Shown: positions 45,028 through 54,077, numbered from the stretch's first letter. The stretch: DNA of 64,000 nucleotides from Butyricimonas paravirosa (GCF_032878955.1 NZ_CP043839.1:4092001-4156000), one strand, 5' to 3'. Notes: generated from the sequence alone by a model not told the origin. Translations and numbers: made by a program.

Positions 45028-45564
45028 ATGCGAAATATCGTAACAGATATAAGGGGGGGAGATAAGGACTCTTTTAAAGAGTTCTTTGAGGATTATTACC
45101 CTATTTTGTGTGTATTCTCTTCGAAATATGTGAAGAACGAGGAGCAATGCAAGGATATTGCGCAGGAGACACTATTGAGTTATTGGGAGAAACGGGCTGA
45201 TTTCGAGGATATATATAAAGTAAAGGGATTTCTTTATATGGTGGCACGTAACCGGTGCCTGAATTATTTGAAACGGGAACAAGTAAATCAAGCATACGTG
45301 GACGAGGCCAACCGGGAGTCAGAGGAATATTTTCAAGAAGAGGTTATTGAGCAAGAAACTTATATGTTGGTTAGGAAAGCCATTGAGGGTTTGCCCCCTC
45401 AGATGAGAACCATCATTAAGTATGCTATGGAAGGTCTGAAAAATCCACAGATCGCCAGTGAAATGGGGATTGCCGAAGGCACAGTTCATGCTTTGAAGAA
45501 AACAGCTTATCGTAAATTACGGGAACAGTTAAAAGAACACTTCTATCTCTTATTGTTTATATAA
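45028..45564 (+). CDS. ECF-type RNA polymerase sigma-70 factor (locus D)
   Basis: Extracytoplasmic-function sigma factor of locus D, 178 aa from ATG 45028. Seen: region 2 (FKEFFEDYYPILCVFSSKYVK ... CKDIAQETLLSYWEKR, GFLYMVARNRCLNYLKR) and region 4 (EGLPPQMRTIIKYAMEGLKNPQIASEMGIAEGTVHALKKTAYRKLR). It ends with the FYLLLFI tail seen in loci A and C. The following 169-base spacer carries a short AT-rich repeat and the candidate cognate promoter. Confidence 0.9.
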   Translation: MRNIVTDIRGGDKDSFKEFFEDYYPILCVFSSKYVKNEEQCKDIAQETLLSYWEKRADFEDIYKVKGFLYMVARNRCLNYLKREQVNQAYVDEANRESEEYFQEEVIEQETYMLVRKAIEGLPPQMRTIIKYAMEGLKNPQIASEMGIAEGTVHALKKTAYRKLREQLKEHFYLLLFI

Positions 45565-45634
45565 CTTTCGAAGTTATATTAGATTTTTCTTGAAAAATAT
45601 CTAAGAGGAATGTTTTGATTATGAATTGATTAAT

Positions 45635-45670
45635 TCCATTTTCAATTCTCCATTTTCAATTTTCAATTTT
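45635..45670 (+). repeat. Short direct repeat ahead of locus D fecR
   Basis: TCCATTTTCAATT occurs at 45635-45647 and again at 45649-45661, with a further partial TTTCAATT after it, period 14 then shorter. It lies directly upstream of the candidate ECF promoter. It could be slippage-prone DNA or an operator; no function is shown. Confidence 0.5.
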
Positions 45671-45674
45671 TTAG

Positions 45675-45705
45675 ACTACCCCTGTTTTGAAAAGAGATTG
45701 TTATA
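45675..45705 (+). promoter_or_regulatory. Candidate cognate ECF promoter upstream of fecR (locus D)
   Basis: ACTACCCC at 45675-45682 and GTTATA at 45700-45705, spacer 17 nt, ending 28 bases before the fecR ATG. The first box matches ACTACCCG of locus A in seven of eight positions and the second matches locus C exactly. Confidence 0.5.
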
Positions 45706-45733
45706 CTAATGTGAAAGAGATTAGAACAGAATT

Positions 45734-46912
45734 ATGAAATTAACAAACAAACATTTCAGGATTGCCGAGATCATGGCAGCTTTCTTTACCGGTTCGCAGA
45801 CAGAACAGGATGAACGGGATTTTGAGGAGTGGGCAAAAGAGAGCGATAGACATAAGGCTTTTGTCAATCGGCTATTGAATCCGGAGGAATACGAGGAGAA
45901 CCGGAGGGCTCTGGATAAATTTCAGGTGGAAGAAGCGTGGAGTAAAATGGATAAAAGAATAGGAGATACAAAAGTTCGGAAACTTTCTTCGTGGAGGTCT
46001 GTTGTGAGATATGCGGCGGTTGTACTTGTTCTTTTGTCTGCCGGAGTATATTATTGGTGGAATGGGGAAGAGGTAAGAGAGGAAGTTCCAGTTTTATACC
46101 AGATTGCGGCGGGAACAACGGGTGCCCGGCTAACCTTGGGTGATGGTAGTGTGGTGGATGTATTGAAAGACCGGGCTGTCGAGTTGAAAGAAGTGGATGG
46201 AACAAGGATTGTCACGGATTCGATTGGTATTGATTATTCCACACGAGAAACGGTGGATACGGCCGAAATCATGAATACGGTGCAAACTTTGACGGGAATG
46301 GAATATATGCTGACACTTTCGGATGGTACGAAGGTATTTCTGAATGCGGAGACGAAACTGAAGTTCCCGACTAAGTTTCAGAAGGAAGAGAGAGTCGTGG
46401 TGCTGGAAGGGGAGGCATATTTTGAAGTGAGTAAAGATGTTGCCCATCCTTTTATCGTCAAAACGAATGGAGTGGAGGTGAAGGTACTGGGAACTTCCTT
46501 CAACTTACGTTCTTACAGTGATGAAAATAGTATTGCGACGACTTTGGTGTCGGGTAAAGTGGCTATGTTTGCAGGAGAAAATAGCGAGGAAATCGTTCCC
46601 GGAGAACAAGCCGTATATATGAAAGAAACGGGGAAAATGGATGTGAAACCAGTTGACGTGACACTTTACACGGCATGGCATACCGGGAAATTTATTTTTA
46701 GGAACGAGACTCTGGAAGAGATGATGTCCTATTTGGCCCGATGGTATGGAGTGGAGTATCGTTTTATCGATGAGGGGGCGAAAAAATTGCAGATAGGAGC
46801 CCGCTTGGATCGGTACAATAATATGAACCCGATTATCGAAATGCTTAAAAAGACAGGATTAGTAAATATTACACAAGTAGACAATATGTTGTATATATCT
46901 AGCACAGAATAA
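45734..46912 (+). CDS. FecR-family anti-sigma factor (locus D)
   Basis: Inner-membrane anti-sigma partner of the locus D sigma factor, 392 aa. Seen: N-terminal cytoplasmic region (IAEIMAAFFTGSQTEQDERDF); a transmembrane helix near 89-107 (SVVRYAAVVLVLLSAGVYYW); a FecR domain (TLTGMEYMLTLSDGTKVFLNAET ... GEAYFEVSKDVAHPFIVKTNG ... VLGTSFNLRSY); and a C-terminal DUF4974-type domain (FIFRNETLEEMMSYLARWYGVEYRFID). VLGTSFNLRS is identical to locus A, in line with the shared SusC type. Confidence 0.93.
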   Translation: MKLTNKHFRIAEIMAAFFTGSQTEQDERDFEEWAKESDRHKAFVNRLLNPEEYEENRRALDKFQVEEAWSKMDKRIGDTKVRKLSSWRSVVRYAAVVLVLLSAGVYYWWNGEEVREEVPVLYQIAAGTTGARLTLGDGSVVDVLKDRAVELKEVDGTRIVTDSIGIDYSTRETVDTAEIMNTVQTLTGMEYMLTLSDGTKVFLNAETKLKFPTKFQKEERVVVLEGEAYFEVSKDVAHPFIVKTNGVEVKVLGTSFNLRSYSDENSIATTLVSGKVAMFAGENSEEIVPGEQAVYMKETGKMDVKPVDVTLYTAWHTGKFIFRNETLEEMMSYLARWYGVEYRFIDEGAKKLQIGARLDRYNNMNPIIEMLKKTGLVNITQVDNMLYISSTE

Positions 46913-46917
46913 TAAAA

Positions 46918-46983
46918 AGATGCGTCAGTGCTGGCTACACGAAACGCATCTCTCTTAAAATTAAAGTTCGTTACACTTTTAAT
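46918..46983 (+). promoter_or_regulatory. Two-hairpin leader between fecR and susC (locus D)
   Basis: Hairpin 1: AGATGCGT (46918-46925) pairs with ACGCATCT (46944-46951), with an inner GTG/CAC helix (46928-46930 and 46938-46940). Hairpin 2: ATTAAAG (46960-46966) pairs with CTTTTAAT (46976-46983), one bulge. susC starts 11 bases after hairpin 2, the shortest gap of the four loci. Confidence 0.5.
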
Positions 46984-46994
46984 CATTCAAAATT

Positions 46995-49900
46995 ATGAAA
47001 AAAAACCAAGAAACCATTTTCTTCAGCCGAAGAAAGTGGGAAAAAATTTTATTTGTCATGAAATTGAAACTTGTACTTATTTTGATCAGTAGTTTCCAGC
47101 TATCTGCCGCGGTGTATTCGCAGGATAACAGGTTAACACTGAAGATGGAAGATGCGTCACTGGAACAAGTGATCTGGGAAATTCAGAAACAGACGGATTT
47201 CGTGTTCATGTATGGTACACGTGATATTACTAAGGTGACAAACCTGACCGTGGACATGACAGATAAAACTGTAAATGAAATATTGGATCAGTGTTTACGT
47301 CATTCGGGACTGGTTTACACGATCTCCGGAAATGCTGTGATTATCAAACGTGCCGATGATGACAAAAAAGAAATGACGGTTATCAAGGGTGTCGTGAAGG
47401 ATAAAAACGGCGATCCGCTACCTGGGGTGACGATCATAGAGAAGGGAACTTCCATCGGGGTTGCGACCGGAATTAATGGAGAATTCACTTTCAGCACGAC
47501 GAAAAAGGATAGCGTTACACTTTTGTTCACTTTCGTGGGAATGAAGATGAAACAGGTGCTGTGGAACGGGCAGAAAACCTTGAACGTGGTTATGGAAGAA
47601 GATGCACAGGAGATGGAAGAAGTCGTGGTAACGGGGTATCAAGTCATCAAGAAATCAAATATGGCCGGTTCCGTGAGTACGATTGGTGCCGAGGATTTAA
47701 TATTGAACGGTACCCAGTCTCTTGAACAGGCTTTGCAGGGAAAACTCCCGGGAGTGGTTGTCTTGAATCAGGATGGTTTGGTTGGAACTCGGCAAAAGGT
47801 AAGAGTCCGAGGTACTTCTACCTTGTTGGGTAGTCAAGAGCCGGTGTGGGTCGTGGACGGAATTATACAAGAAGATCCACTTCCTTTTAAAGCCACGGAG
47901 TTAGTTGCTTTTGGTAGTGATCCGGATAATATTGATATGATTCGGAATTTCGTGGGAAGTTCTATTGCTTGGTTAAATCCATCCGATATACAGGATGTTA
48001 CGGTGTTGAAAGACGCATCGGCCACGGCCATATACGGAATAAAGGCGGCTAATGGAGTTATCGTGATTACGACGAAGAAAGGAACGAGCGGACGAATGTC
48101 TCTTAATTATTCCGGAAATTTCACGATTGGTTCGAAAATCACGTACAATAAGATGAATTTGATGAATTCAAAACAGCGTGTGGACGTTTCCCGTGAGATT
48201 TATAATGAAGGTCTTGTTTCCGGAACCTCGTTAAGTCCGGTAGGATACCAAGGTTTGTTACAACAATACCTTGAAGAAAAGATTTCTTACGCTCAATTTA
48301 ATGACGGCGTGAAGAAACTGGAAGTGATAAATACCGATTGGTTTGATTTATTATACGAAAATCCTTTTAGTCATAGTCACAACATCAGTATGTCCGGGGG
48401 GAATGAAAACTCGACTTACTATGCCTCGTTTGGGATCATGAAAAAGAACGGTACCGCCAAGGGTAATGACTCTGAAAATTATCAGGGAAGTGTGTCTGTA
48501 AACACGAAAATGTGGGATAAAGTGCAGATTTCCGGGAAACTTGCGGGAAGTGTTGCCAAAACGAAAGCTTTCAATAAAGTAACTCCTTACACGTATGCAT
48601 CTAAAACGAGTCGTGTGATTGCGGCTTTTGATGATAAGGGGGACTATTATTATTATAAAAACTATTCAGGCTACATGTATAACGTGCTGAACGAGTTGGA
48701 TAACACGGGAAACCAGAATACGACGAGCAGCATTAATGCAAACTTGAGCTTGAATTGGGAAATATTTAAAGGTTTTAAATTTGAAACGACATTCGGTTAC
48801 GCTTATTCGTCTTCTTATGGTGAAACATGGGCTACGGAATACTCCGCATATATCGCCCAAAAACGTACCTATGAATTTGGGGCTTACGGGCCGAATGATA
48901 TAGAATATCAACGTTCGAAGTTACCGCATGGAGGAGAATTAAGTATTGCGGAGTACCGGAATAATTCGTACACGTGGAGGAATCAAGTTTCTTACGTGAA
49001 AAACTTTGGTGTGCATTTGATTACAGCCATGATTGGACAAGAATCTAAGAGTTCCAAGTATGACGGGCTAACTGAAACTGTTTACGGGTACCTGCCCGGA
49101 CGCGGCAAGACGGTGCTGAACCCTCCGGGAGCGATATTAGACAATTCAGGTAATACAATTGCTAATTCTCTGGTTGAAGAACAGGTGAAAGTAAGTATAA
49201 AAGATAATACTACTAATTCGTTGTCTTTTTATGGAGCATTTACGTATACGTTTGATGAGCGCTACGTGTTGAATGCGAGTATTCGTTCGGATGCCTCGAA
49301 CCGTTTCGGGCAAGATAAGAGCGCCCGTTATCAGCCCGTGTGGTCTGTCGGTTTAAGATGGAATATGGGCCGTGAACATTTTCTTGAAGGACAGAATTTT
49401 CTTAACGAGTTCAGTGTTCGTGCCTCTTACGGGTATCAGGGAAATGCGAATGAAAGTACGGGACCTGATTTGATTGCCTATATACCTTCCGGTTCTGAGG
49501 GAATGGCTAAAGAAACAGGTGAATATCTATTAAAGATCAAAAGTTTGCCCAATCCTAAATTGAAGTGGGAAAAGACTCAAACTACGGATATTGGGGCCGA
49601 TTTTGTTTTCTGGAATAATAAAATCTCCGGAACATTCGAGTATTATTACAAAAAAACGACAGATGTTATTGTTAATCGCGAACTTCCTTACGAGGATGGT
49701 GTGTTAAGTATGCCGATGAATGGCGGTTCGCTCAAGAATTCTGGTTGGGAGTTGAGCTTTAGCCTGACTCCGGTACGGACAAAAAATTTCTTATGGTCTT
49801 TGGGTTTCAATACCTCTAAAAACTATAATAAAATCACCAGTTCTTTGGAAACAAAGAAGAGTTGGCAGGCGGCGGCTTCCGGGGGATTGTATAAAGATGG

Positions 49901-50567
49901 TTATCCTGTATCCGGCATCTGGGCTTTTGAATACACGGGGTTGTCGTCTATCGACGGGAGTCCTGAATTCAACTTGGAAGGGTTGAATGATCTTCTTGCG
50001 GATACAGATGCTACCGTGTACATGAAATATGCGGGGAAACTCGATCCTGATTTTACGGGAGGAGTCAATACTTCGTTAAAGTATAAGCAGTTAACATTGT
50101 CGGCTTCGTTCAACCTGCAAGTGGGAGGCAAGAAGTTCTTGGCCCCGATGTTTGATTCGAACATGAACAACACGACGCCTTACGAGTACAATAATCTGCC
50201 GAAAGACTTGGTGAAGAGATGGCGTAAACCGGGAGACGAGGAAATAACCAATGTCCCCTCGTTGCCGGCAAGAGGACGGGGAGCAATTGTTTTACCGACG
50301 ACAACCGAACGGGCGCATTTACTGTACAATTATTCCGATATACGGGTGGTGAATGCTTCTTTCTTGCGGTGTAACAATATTACCTTATCCTACAATATTT
50401 CCGAGGGGTGGATCAAAAAGTTTGCTCAAAACATGGGTTTTACCTTTAGCGTGTCCAACCCGTTTATCATCGTGAGCAAAGACTTCAAAGGACGTGATCC
50501 TGAAGTAGCAACCGGTTCACAGCCAATTTCTCAGACCTATACGTTGAGCGTGAATTTAAGTTTTTAA
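46995..50567 (+). CDS. SusC/RagA-family TonB-dependent transporter with STN domain (locus D)
   Basis: Outer-membrane importer and transducer, 1190 aa. Seen: a 21-residue basic extension then signal core MKLKLVLILISSFQLSAAVYSQ; STN domain (LKMEDASLEQVIWEIQKQTD); carboxypeptidase-regulatory-like domain (TVIKGVVKDKNGDPLPGVTI); MEEVVVTGYQ; plug with VRVRGTSTLLGS, PVWVVDGIIQE, an acidic insertion (KATELVAFGSDPDNIDMIRN) and VLKDASATAIYGIKAANGVIVI; and a barrel ending TYTLSVNLSF. It belongs with the locus A and B transporters. Its operon carries the largest protease-like accessory set of the four. Confidence 0.93.
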   Translation: MKKNQETIFFSRRKWEKILFVMKLKLVLILISSFQLSAAVYSQDNRLTLKMEDASLEQVIWEIQKQTDFVFMYGTRDITKVTNLTVDMTDKTVNEILDQCLRHSGLVYTISGNAVIIKRADDDKKEMTVIKGVVKDKNGDPLPGVTIIEKGTSIGVATGINGEFTFSTTKKDSVTLLFTFVGMKMKQVLWNGQKTLNVVMEEDAQEMEEVVVTGYQVIKKSNMAGSVSTIGAEDLILNGTQSLEQALQGKLPGVVVLNQDGLVGTRQKVRVRGTSTLLGSQEPVWVVDGIIQEDPLPFKATELVAFGSDPDNIDMIRNFVGSSIAWLNPSDIQDVTVLKDASATAIYGIKAANGVIVITTKKGTSGRMSLNYSGNFTIGSKITYNKMNLMNSKQRVDVSREIYNEGLVSGTSLSPVGYQGLLQQYLEEKISYAQFNDGVKKLEVINTDWFDLLYENPFSHSHNISMSGGNENSTYYASFGIMKKNGTAKGNDSENYQGSVSVNTKMWDKVQISGKLAGSVAKTKAFNKVTPYTYASKTSRVIAAFDDKGDYYYYKNYSGYMYNVLNELDNTGNQNTTSSINANLSLNWEIFKGFKFETTFGYAYSSSYGETWATEYSAYIAQKRTYEFGAYGPNDIEYQRSKLPHGGELSIAEYRNNSYTWRNQVSYVKNFGVHLITAMIGQESKSSKYDGLTETVYGYLPGRGKTVLNPPGAILDNSGNTIANSLVEEQVKVSIKDNTTNSLSFYGAFTYTFDERYVLNASIRSDASNRFGQDKSARYQPVWSVGLRWNMGREHFLEGQNFLNEFSVRASYGYQGNANESTGPDLIAYIPSGSEGMAKETGEYLLKIKSLPNPKLKWEKTQTTDIGADFVFWNNKISGTFEYYYKKTTDVIVNRELPYEDGVLSMPMNGGSLKNSGWELSFSLTPVRTKNFLWSLGFNTSKNYNKITSSLETKKSWQAAASGGLYKDGYPVSGIWAFEYTGLSSIDGSPEFNLEGLNDLLADTDATVYMKYAGKLDPDFTGGVNTSLKYKQLTLSASFNLQVGGKKFLAPMFDSNMNNTTPYEYNNLPKDLVKRWRKPGDEEITNVPSLPARGRGAIVLPTTTERAHLLYNYSDIRVVNASFLRCNNITLSYNISEGWIKKFAQNMGFTFSVSNPFIIVSKDFKGRDPEVATGSQPISQTYTLSVNLSF

Positions 50568-50585
50568 CGAATAAAAGTAATAAGT

Positions 50586-52100
50586 ATGAAATATAGCACG
50601 TTATTATTAGTTCTATTCATGTTGGGATTCGCAGGGTGTAGTGATTTCCTTGAAGAATCCAGCTTGGATGAGATACGTCCCTCGTCGATTGATGATCTGA
50701 TGCAGATCATGGTAGGGGAAGTGTACCCGTTGAGTAATACGGTACGGTCGTTTCAAGATTTTTTGACTGACGACGTGGAATGTTTTGGTGCGCAGGGACA
50801 GGAGTTGATGGAATCCCCGATAGAAAATTTGTATTTTCTTTTCTCGTGGGATAACGAGATGTTCAATGAACGGGCCGGGGCACATGAGAGAGTTAACGCG
50901 TGGAAGGTATATTACAATAAAATCATGGGCGCTAACACCGTACTCGAATACTTGGATGAAGTAATCGGGGAGCAGGCGTCGAAAGATAACCTCCGGGGAC
51001 AAGCCTTGACCATGCGAGGATGGTATTATTTCTTGTTGGTTAATTTATTTGGCTTGCCGTACAATTACGGTGATCCCACGGAAAATATGGGGGTACCCTT
51101 AAAATTGAAAATGGAAATAACGGGTAGTTATTATAGAAGAAATTCCGTGGCAGAGGTGTATGAACAAATCGAAAAGGATTTGTTGGATGGAATTAATCTG
51201 CTGGAAAATAACCCGATAGTCATGTCTGAATATAAAATTAACGCGTTAGCCGCAAAATCCATTTTATCACGTGTTTATCTTTACATGGAGAACTGGGATG
51301 GAGTTTTGAGATATACCAATGAAGTATTAGCCGAGAAATCTGAGTTAACGGCTCTTGCGAGTGCCGATGAGGCTGCTTTTGTTTGGCAGGGATCGAATGC
51401 GTTTGGTGTGTATAACATGACAACGAGTAATGAGGTAATTTGGCTTTATAGTAATATGGGAGAGACAAGTACTTTCTATACTGCGGGGAGTTTTAATTAC
51501 CGGGCGCCTTTCGGTGTTTCCGACGATCTGATGGATTTGTACGAGTTTGAAAACGATACGGAGAAAAAGAATTTCAAAGACTTGCGTCCGTTCTTGTATT
51601 TCTCGACTAGTGCTTACTTTTTGCAAGGCCTACCTGTTTATTATCAGCTTTATGGTTGTAAATGTGGGAAACAAAGTTTGACGATCGGCACCAAGGGGAT
51701 TCGTACTGCAGAATTATATTTGAACCGCGCCGAGGCATACACGCGTAAATTTATAGCTTTGGGTGACGACAATGATCGTAAATTAGCTTTGGCCGATTTG
51801 AATAATTTACGGAGACATCGTTATGATACCCGGAATGTTGCTTACGAACCGAAAGATTATCGAAATGGGAGTGATTTGTTAGAATTTTGCAAGGAGGAAC
51901 GCCGTCGGGAATTGTGTTTCGAGGATCATCGCTGGTTTGATTTGCGTCGCTATGGAATGCCGTCTTTCACGCATACTTATTTTATCAATACCGACAACAA
52001 GGAAGTGATCACTTTAACCGAAGAAGATCCTCGTTACGTGTTACCGATTCCTAAATTGGCATTAGATCGTAACCCCTTGTTGATCCAAAATAAGCGTTAA
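50586..52100 (+). CDS. SusD/RagB-family surface lipoprotein (locus D)
   Basis: Substrate-binding partner of the locus D SusC, 504 aa, 18 bases downstream of it. Seen: lipoprotein signal ending FAGC followed by SDFLEESSLDEIRPSS (surface-export type); TPR-like helices (GQALTMRGWYYFLLVNLFGLPY; AAKSILSRVYLYMENW); and the C-terminal signature TAELYLNRAEAYTRKFIALG and FCKEERRRELCFEDHRWFDLRRYGMPSF, ending YVLPIPKLALDRNPLLIQNKR. Confidence 0.93.
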   Translation: MKYSTLLLVLFMLGFAGCSDFLEESSLDEIRPSSIDDLMQIMVGEVYPLSNTVRSFQDFLTDDVECFGAQGQELMESPIENLYFLFSWDNEMFNERAGAHERVNAWKVYYNKIMGANTVLEYLDEVIGEQASKDNLRGQALTMRGWYYFLLVNLFGLPYNYGDPTENMGVPLKLKMEITGSYYRRNSVAEVYEQIEKDLLDGINLLENNPIVMSEYKINALAAKSILSRVYLYMENWDGVLRYTNEVLAEKSELTALASADEAAFVWQGSNAFGVYNMTTSNEVIWLYSNMGETSTFYTAGSFNYRAPFGVSDDLMDLYEFENDTEKKNFKDLRPFLYFSTSAYFLQGLPVYYQLYGCKCGKQSLTIGTKGIRTAELYLNRAEAYTRKFIALGDDNDRKLALADLNNLRRHRYDTRNVAYEPKDYRNGSDLLEFCKEERRRELCFEDHRWFDLRRYGMPSFTHTYFINTDNKEVITLTEEDPRYVLPIPKLALDRNPLLIQNKR

Positions 52101-52124
52101 TGTTAAATGTTAGAGATTAATACG

Positions 52125-53030
52125 ATGAAACAGAGAATTTTATATATACTGGTGTGTGTTTCCGTGTGGATGATGTCTTGTGATAAAGAAGATGCGTTGT
52201 CGCCCACGAAAACACCCGAAATCGGGTACGTAGTCCCGCAAGGTGATCATGACTACGATCAGAAGATCGTGGATTGGAGTGAACGATACAATTCTTTCAT
52301 TCTTTACAAGTTTAATATGAAAGAAGTCTATTGGACCGTGAATCAATGGATTGAATCGGTGGAAAACCCGGAAGGTTCGCTCTATCCCTATACGGCAGGA
52401 ATTCTTGCTGCGAATGCCGACGAGAATTACGTCGGGCAACAGTTGGAATTGTTGGAAAAGTCATTTCTGAACCTTTACCCGGATACCACGTTGATGCGTT
52501 GTTTACCTATAAAATTACTTCTATGCAGTCAACTGTGCTGGAGAACGGTCAATAATAAGGAGACTTTTTATAATACCTACAATAGTTACGATTGTATGGC
52601 GTTTAACTGGGGGAATGCTGACGTGCTAACGATGACCGCCGCTCAGAAAACAACGTTCAAAATAGACGTGAATCTTGCTTTTCTGAAACGTTTACTCGCG
52701 AATAAGAAAATTTTCGCTAATGCTGATTTCTATGCTGGAGTTGCTTATTCTCCGACTGTGACCAATCAAAATATGTACTCTCGAGGCTTTGTGTATCGCG
52801 GGACGAAGTTGGAGAATGATGCGGAGTATTATATCCAAGCTATCATTTCCACCACTTATGAAGATTTGACAGCAGAAGTTCCGGCAAACGATTACACGTT
52901 TAAGGGAATATTGAACTCGACGAAAGACGTGAACGGTTTGATCCGATACAGATATGACATTCTAGTCAATCACCTGAAAACGGCTTACGGCATTGACTTG
53001 CAAGCCATCGGGGATACTGTTGTAAACTAA
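52125..53030 (+). CDS. Metallohydrolase-family lipoprotein lacking HExxH (locus D)
   Basis: Third member of the degenerate metallohydrolase family. I start at ATG 52125 (MKQRILYIL), which gives a clean lipoprotein signal ending MMSC, followed by acidic DKEDALSP; ATG 52107 adds six residues. Seen in 301 aa: ERYNSFILYKFNMKEVYWTV, close to the locus B copy; LPIKLLLCSQLC; AAQKTTFKIDVNLAFLKRLLANKK where the HExxH helix should be (no His at either position); FYAGVAYSP; a second acidic segment KLENDAEYYIQAI replacing the EDFAE-type motif; and the closing IRYRYDILVNHLKTAYGIDLQAI, matching the family C-terminus. Probable surface binding protein. Confidence 0.62.
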   Translation: MKQRILYILVCVSVWMMSCDKEDALSPTKTPEIGYVVPQGDHDYDQKIVDWSERYNSFILYKFNMKEVYWTVNQWIESVENPEGSLYPYTAGILAANADENYVGQQLELLEKSFLNLYPDTTLMRCLPIKLLLCSQLCWRTVNNKETFYNTYNSYDCMAFNWGNADVLTMTAAQKTTFKIDVNLAFLKRLLANKKIFANADFYAGVAYSPTVTNQNMYSRGFVYRGTKLENDAEYYIQAIISTTYEDLTAEVPANDYTFKGILNSTKDVNGLIRYRYDILVNHLKTAYGIDLQAIGDTVVN

Positions 53031-53039
53031 TCACCAATC

Positions 53040-54041
53040 ATGCTAAAGATAAAAATAGTTATATTGTTTATTTTGGTAATTTACGGAAAGAGAATGGCTC
53101 AAAACGCTTTTTCTCTTTCCGGGAAATTACGGTTATTGGCCCCTTTAGAGATTCGTGTTGAATCTCTAAAGGGTGATGTAATACTTTCCGTTCCGGTTGC
53201 TAAAGATGGAGTGTTTGCGTCTGGACAGAAAGAGATAGAACCGGATTTATACGTTTTGTGGATTGGTAGTACGAAACAGCCGGTTTATTTGGTAAACACG
53301 AGTGTGACGATTAAAGGGTTTTATGACGAAAAAAATCCGGGAAACAGTTCGTTGGTATTCACCGGAATTGACGATTTTCTGGAATTATCGGGATGGTTAC
53401 CCGTGGAACAAAACTCGAAAAAGAAAACTATCAGCTCGGAAGTACGGGGAAAGTTGCGAGGAACCATGTATAGCGCACTGGCTTATCTGGCCGGGATGGA
53501 TGCGTACGAGCCGAACAGAATGTTACTTGAATTGGTACCGGAGAATGAACGAGATGCTCTTTCTGCACGCTGGCTGGCACGCCGGGTGGATAGTCTGGCT
53601 CGGTTCGCCGTGGGGACGGAGGCTTACGATTTCAACTATGTCGATCCCGATGGGAGCGTGGTGCGTTTGAGTGATTTCCGGGGAAAATTTGTACTAGTTG
53701 ATTTCTGGGCTTCTTGGTGCGGACCTTGTCGTCAGGAAATGAAAAACCTGTTACCGATATATGACGAGTTGAAAGGGGAGGATCTCGTGTTCATCAGTAT
53801 CTCTCTTGACAAGCGGGAGAAGGACTGGCGGCGAATGCTTGAAACGGAAAATTTGCCTTGGATTATGCTGTGGAACAAGGAAGGTTTCTCCGTTGGCGAT
53901 GCTCCGAACACGATACAAAAAGCTTACGGTTTTTACAGTATCCCTTTTATCGTGCTGATTGATCGGGAAGGGCGAATCATGGGACGGGGTTTGAGAGGGG
54001 AGCAAGTGAAGGATGCTATCGTGAAAGCAAGAAAAATGTAG
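53040..54041 (+). CDS. TlpA-like secreted thioredoxin-fold protein (locus D)
   Basis: Envelope thiol:disulfide oxidoreductase, 333 aa. Seen: a cleavable signal (IKIVILFILVIYG ... MAQ); DUF4369-like beta domain (AFSLSGKLRLLAPLEIRVES ... VAKDGVFASGQKEIEPDLYVL); a short linker; and thioredoxin FDGS-type start YVDPDGSVVRLSDFRGK with FWASWCGPCRQEMKNLLPIY (Cys 227 and 230) and cis-Pro loop YSIPFIVLI. No third CPVA Cys. It starts 9 bases after the metallohydrolase-like gene and precedes the subtilase-fold gene by 36 bases. Confidence 0.88.
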   Translation: MLKIKIVILFILVIYGKRMAQNAFSLSGKLRLLAPLEIRVESLKGDVILSVPVAKDGVFASGQKEIEPDLYVLWIGSTKQPVYLVNTSVTIKGFYDEKNPGNSSLVFTGIDDFLELSGWLPVEQNSKKKTISSEVRGKLRGTMYSALAYLAGMDAYEPNRMLLELVPENERDALSARWLARRVDSLARFAVGTEAYDFNYVDPDGSVVRLSDFRGKFVLVDFWASWCGPCRQEMKNLLPIYDELKGEDLVFISISLDKREKDWRRMLETENLPWIMLWNKEGFSVGDAPNTIQKAYGFYSIPFIVLIDREGRIMGRGLRGEQVKDAIVKARKM

Positions 54042-54077
54042 AGATTTCGTATTGTATAATATTGTAACAGTAAATCA

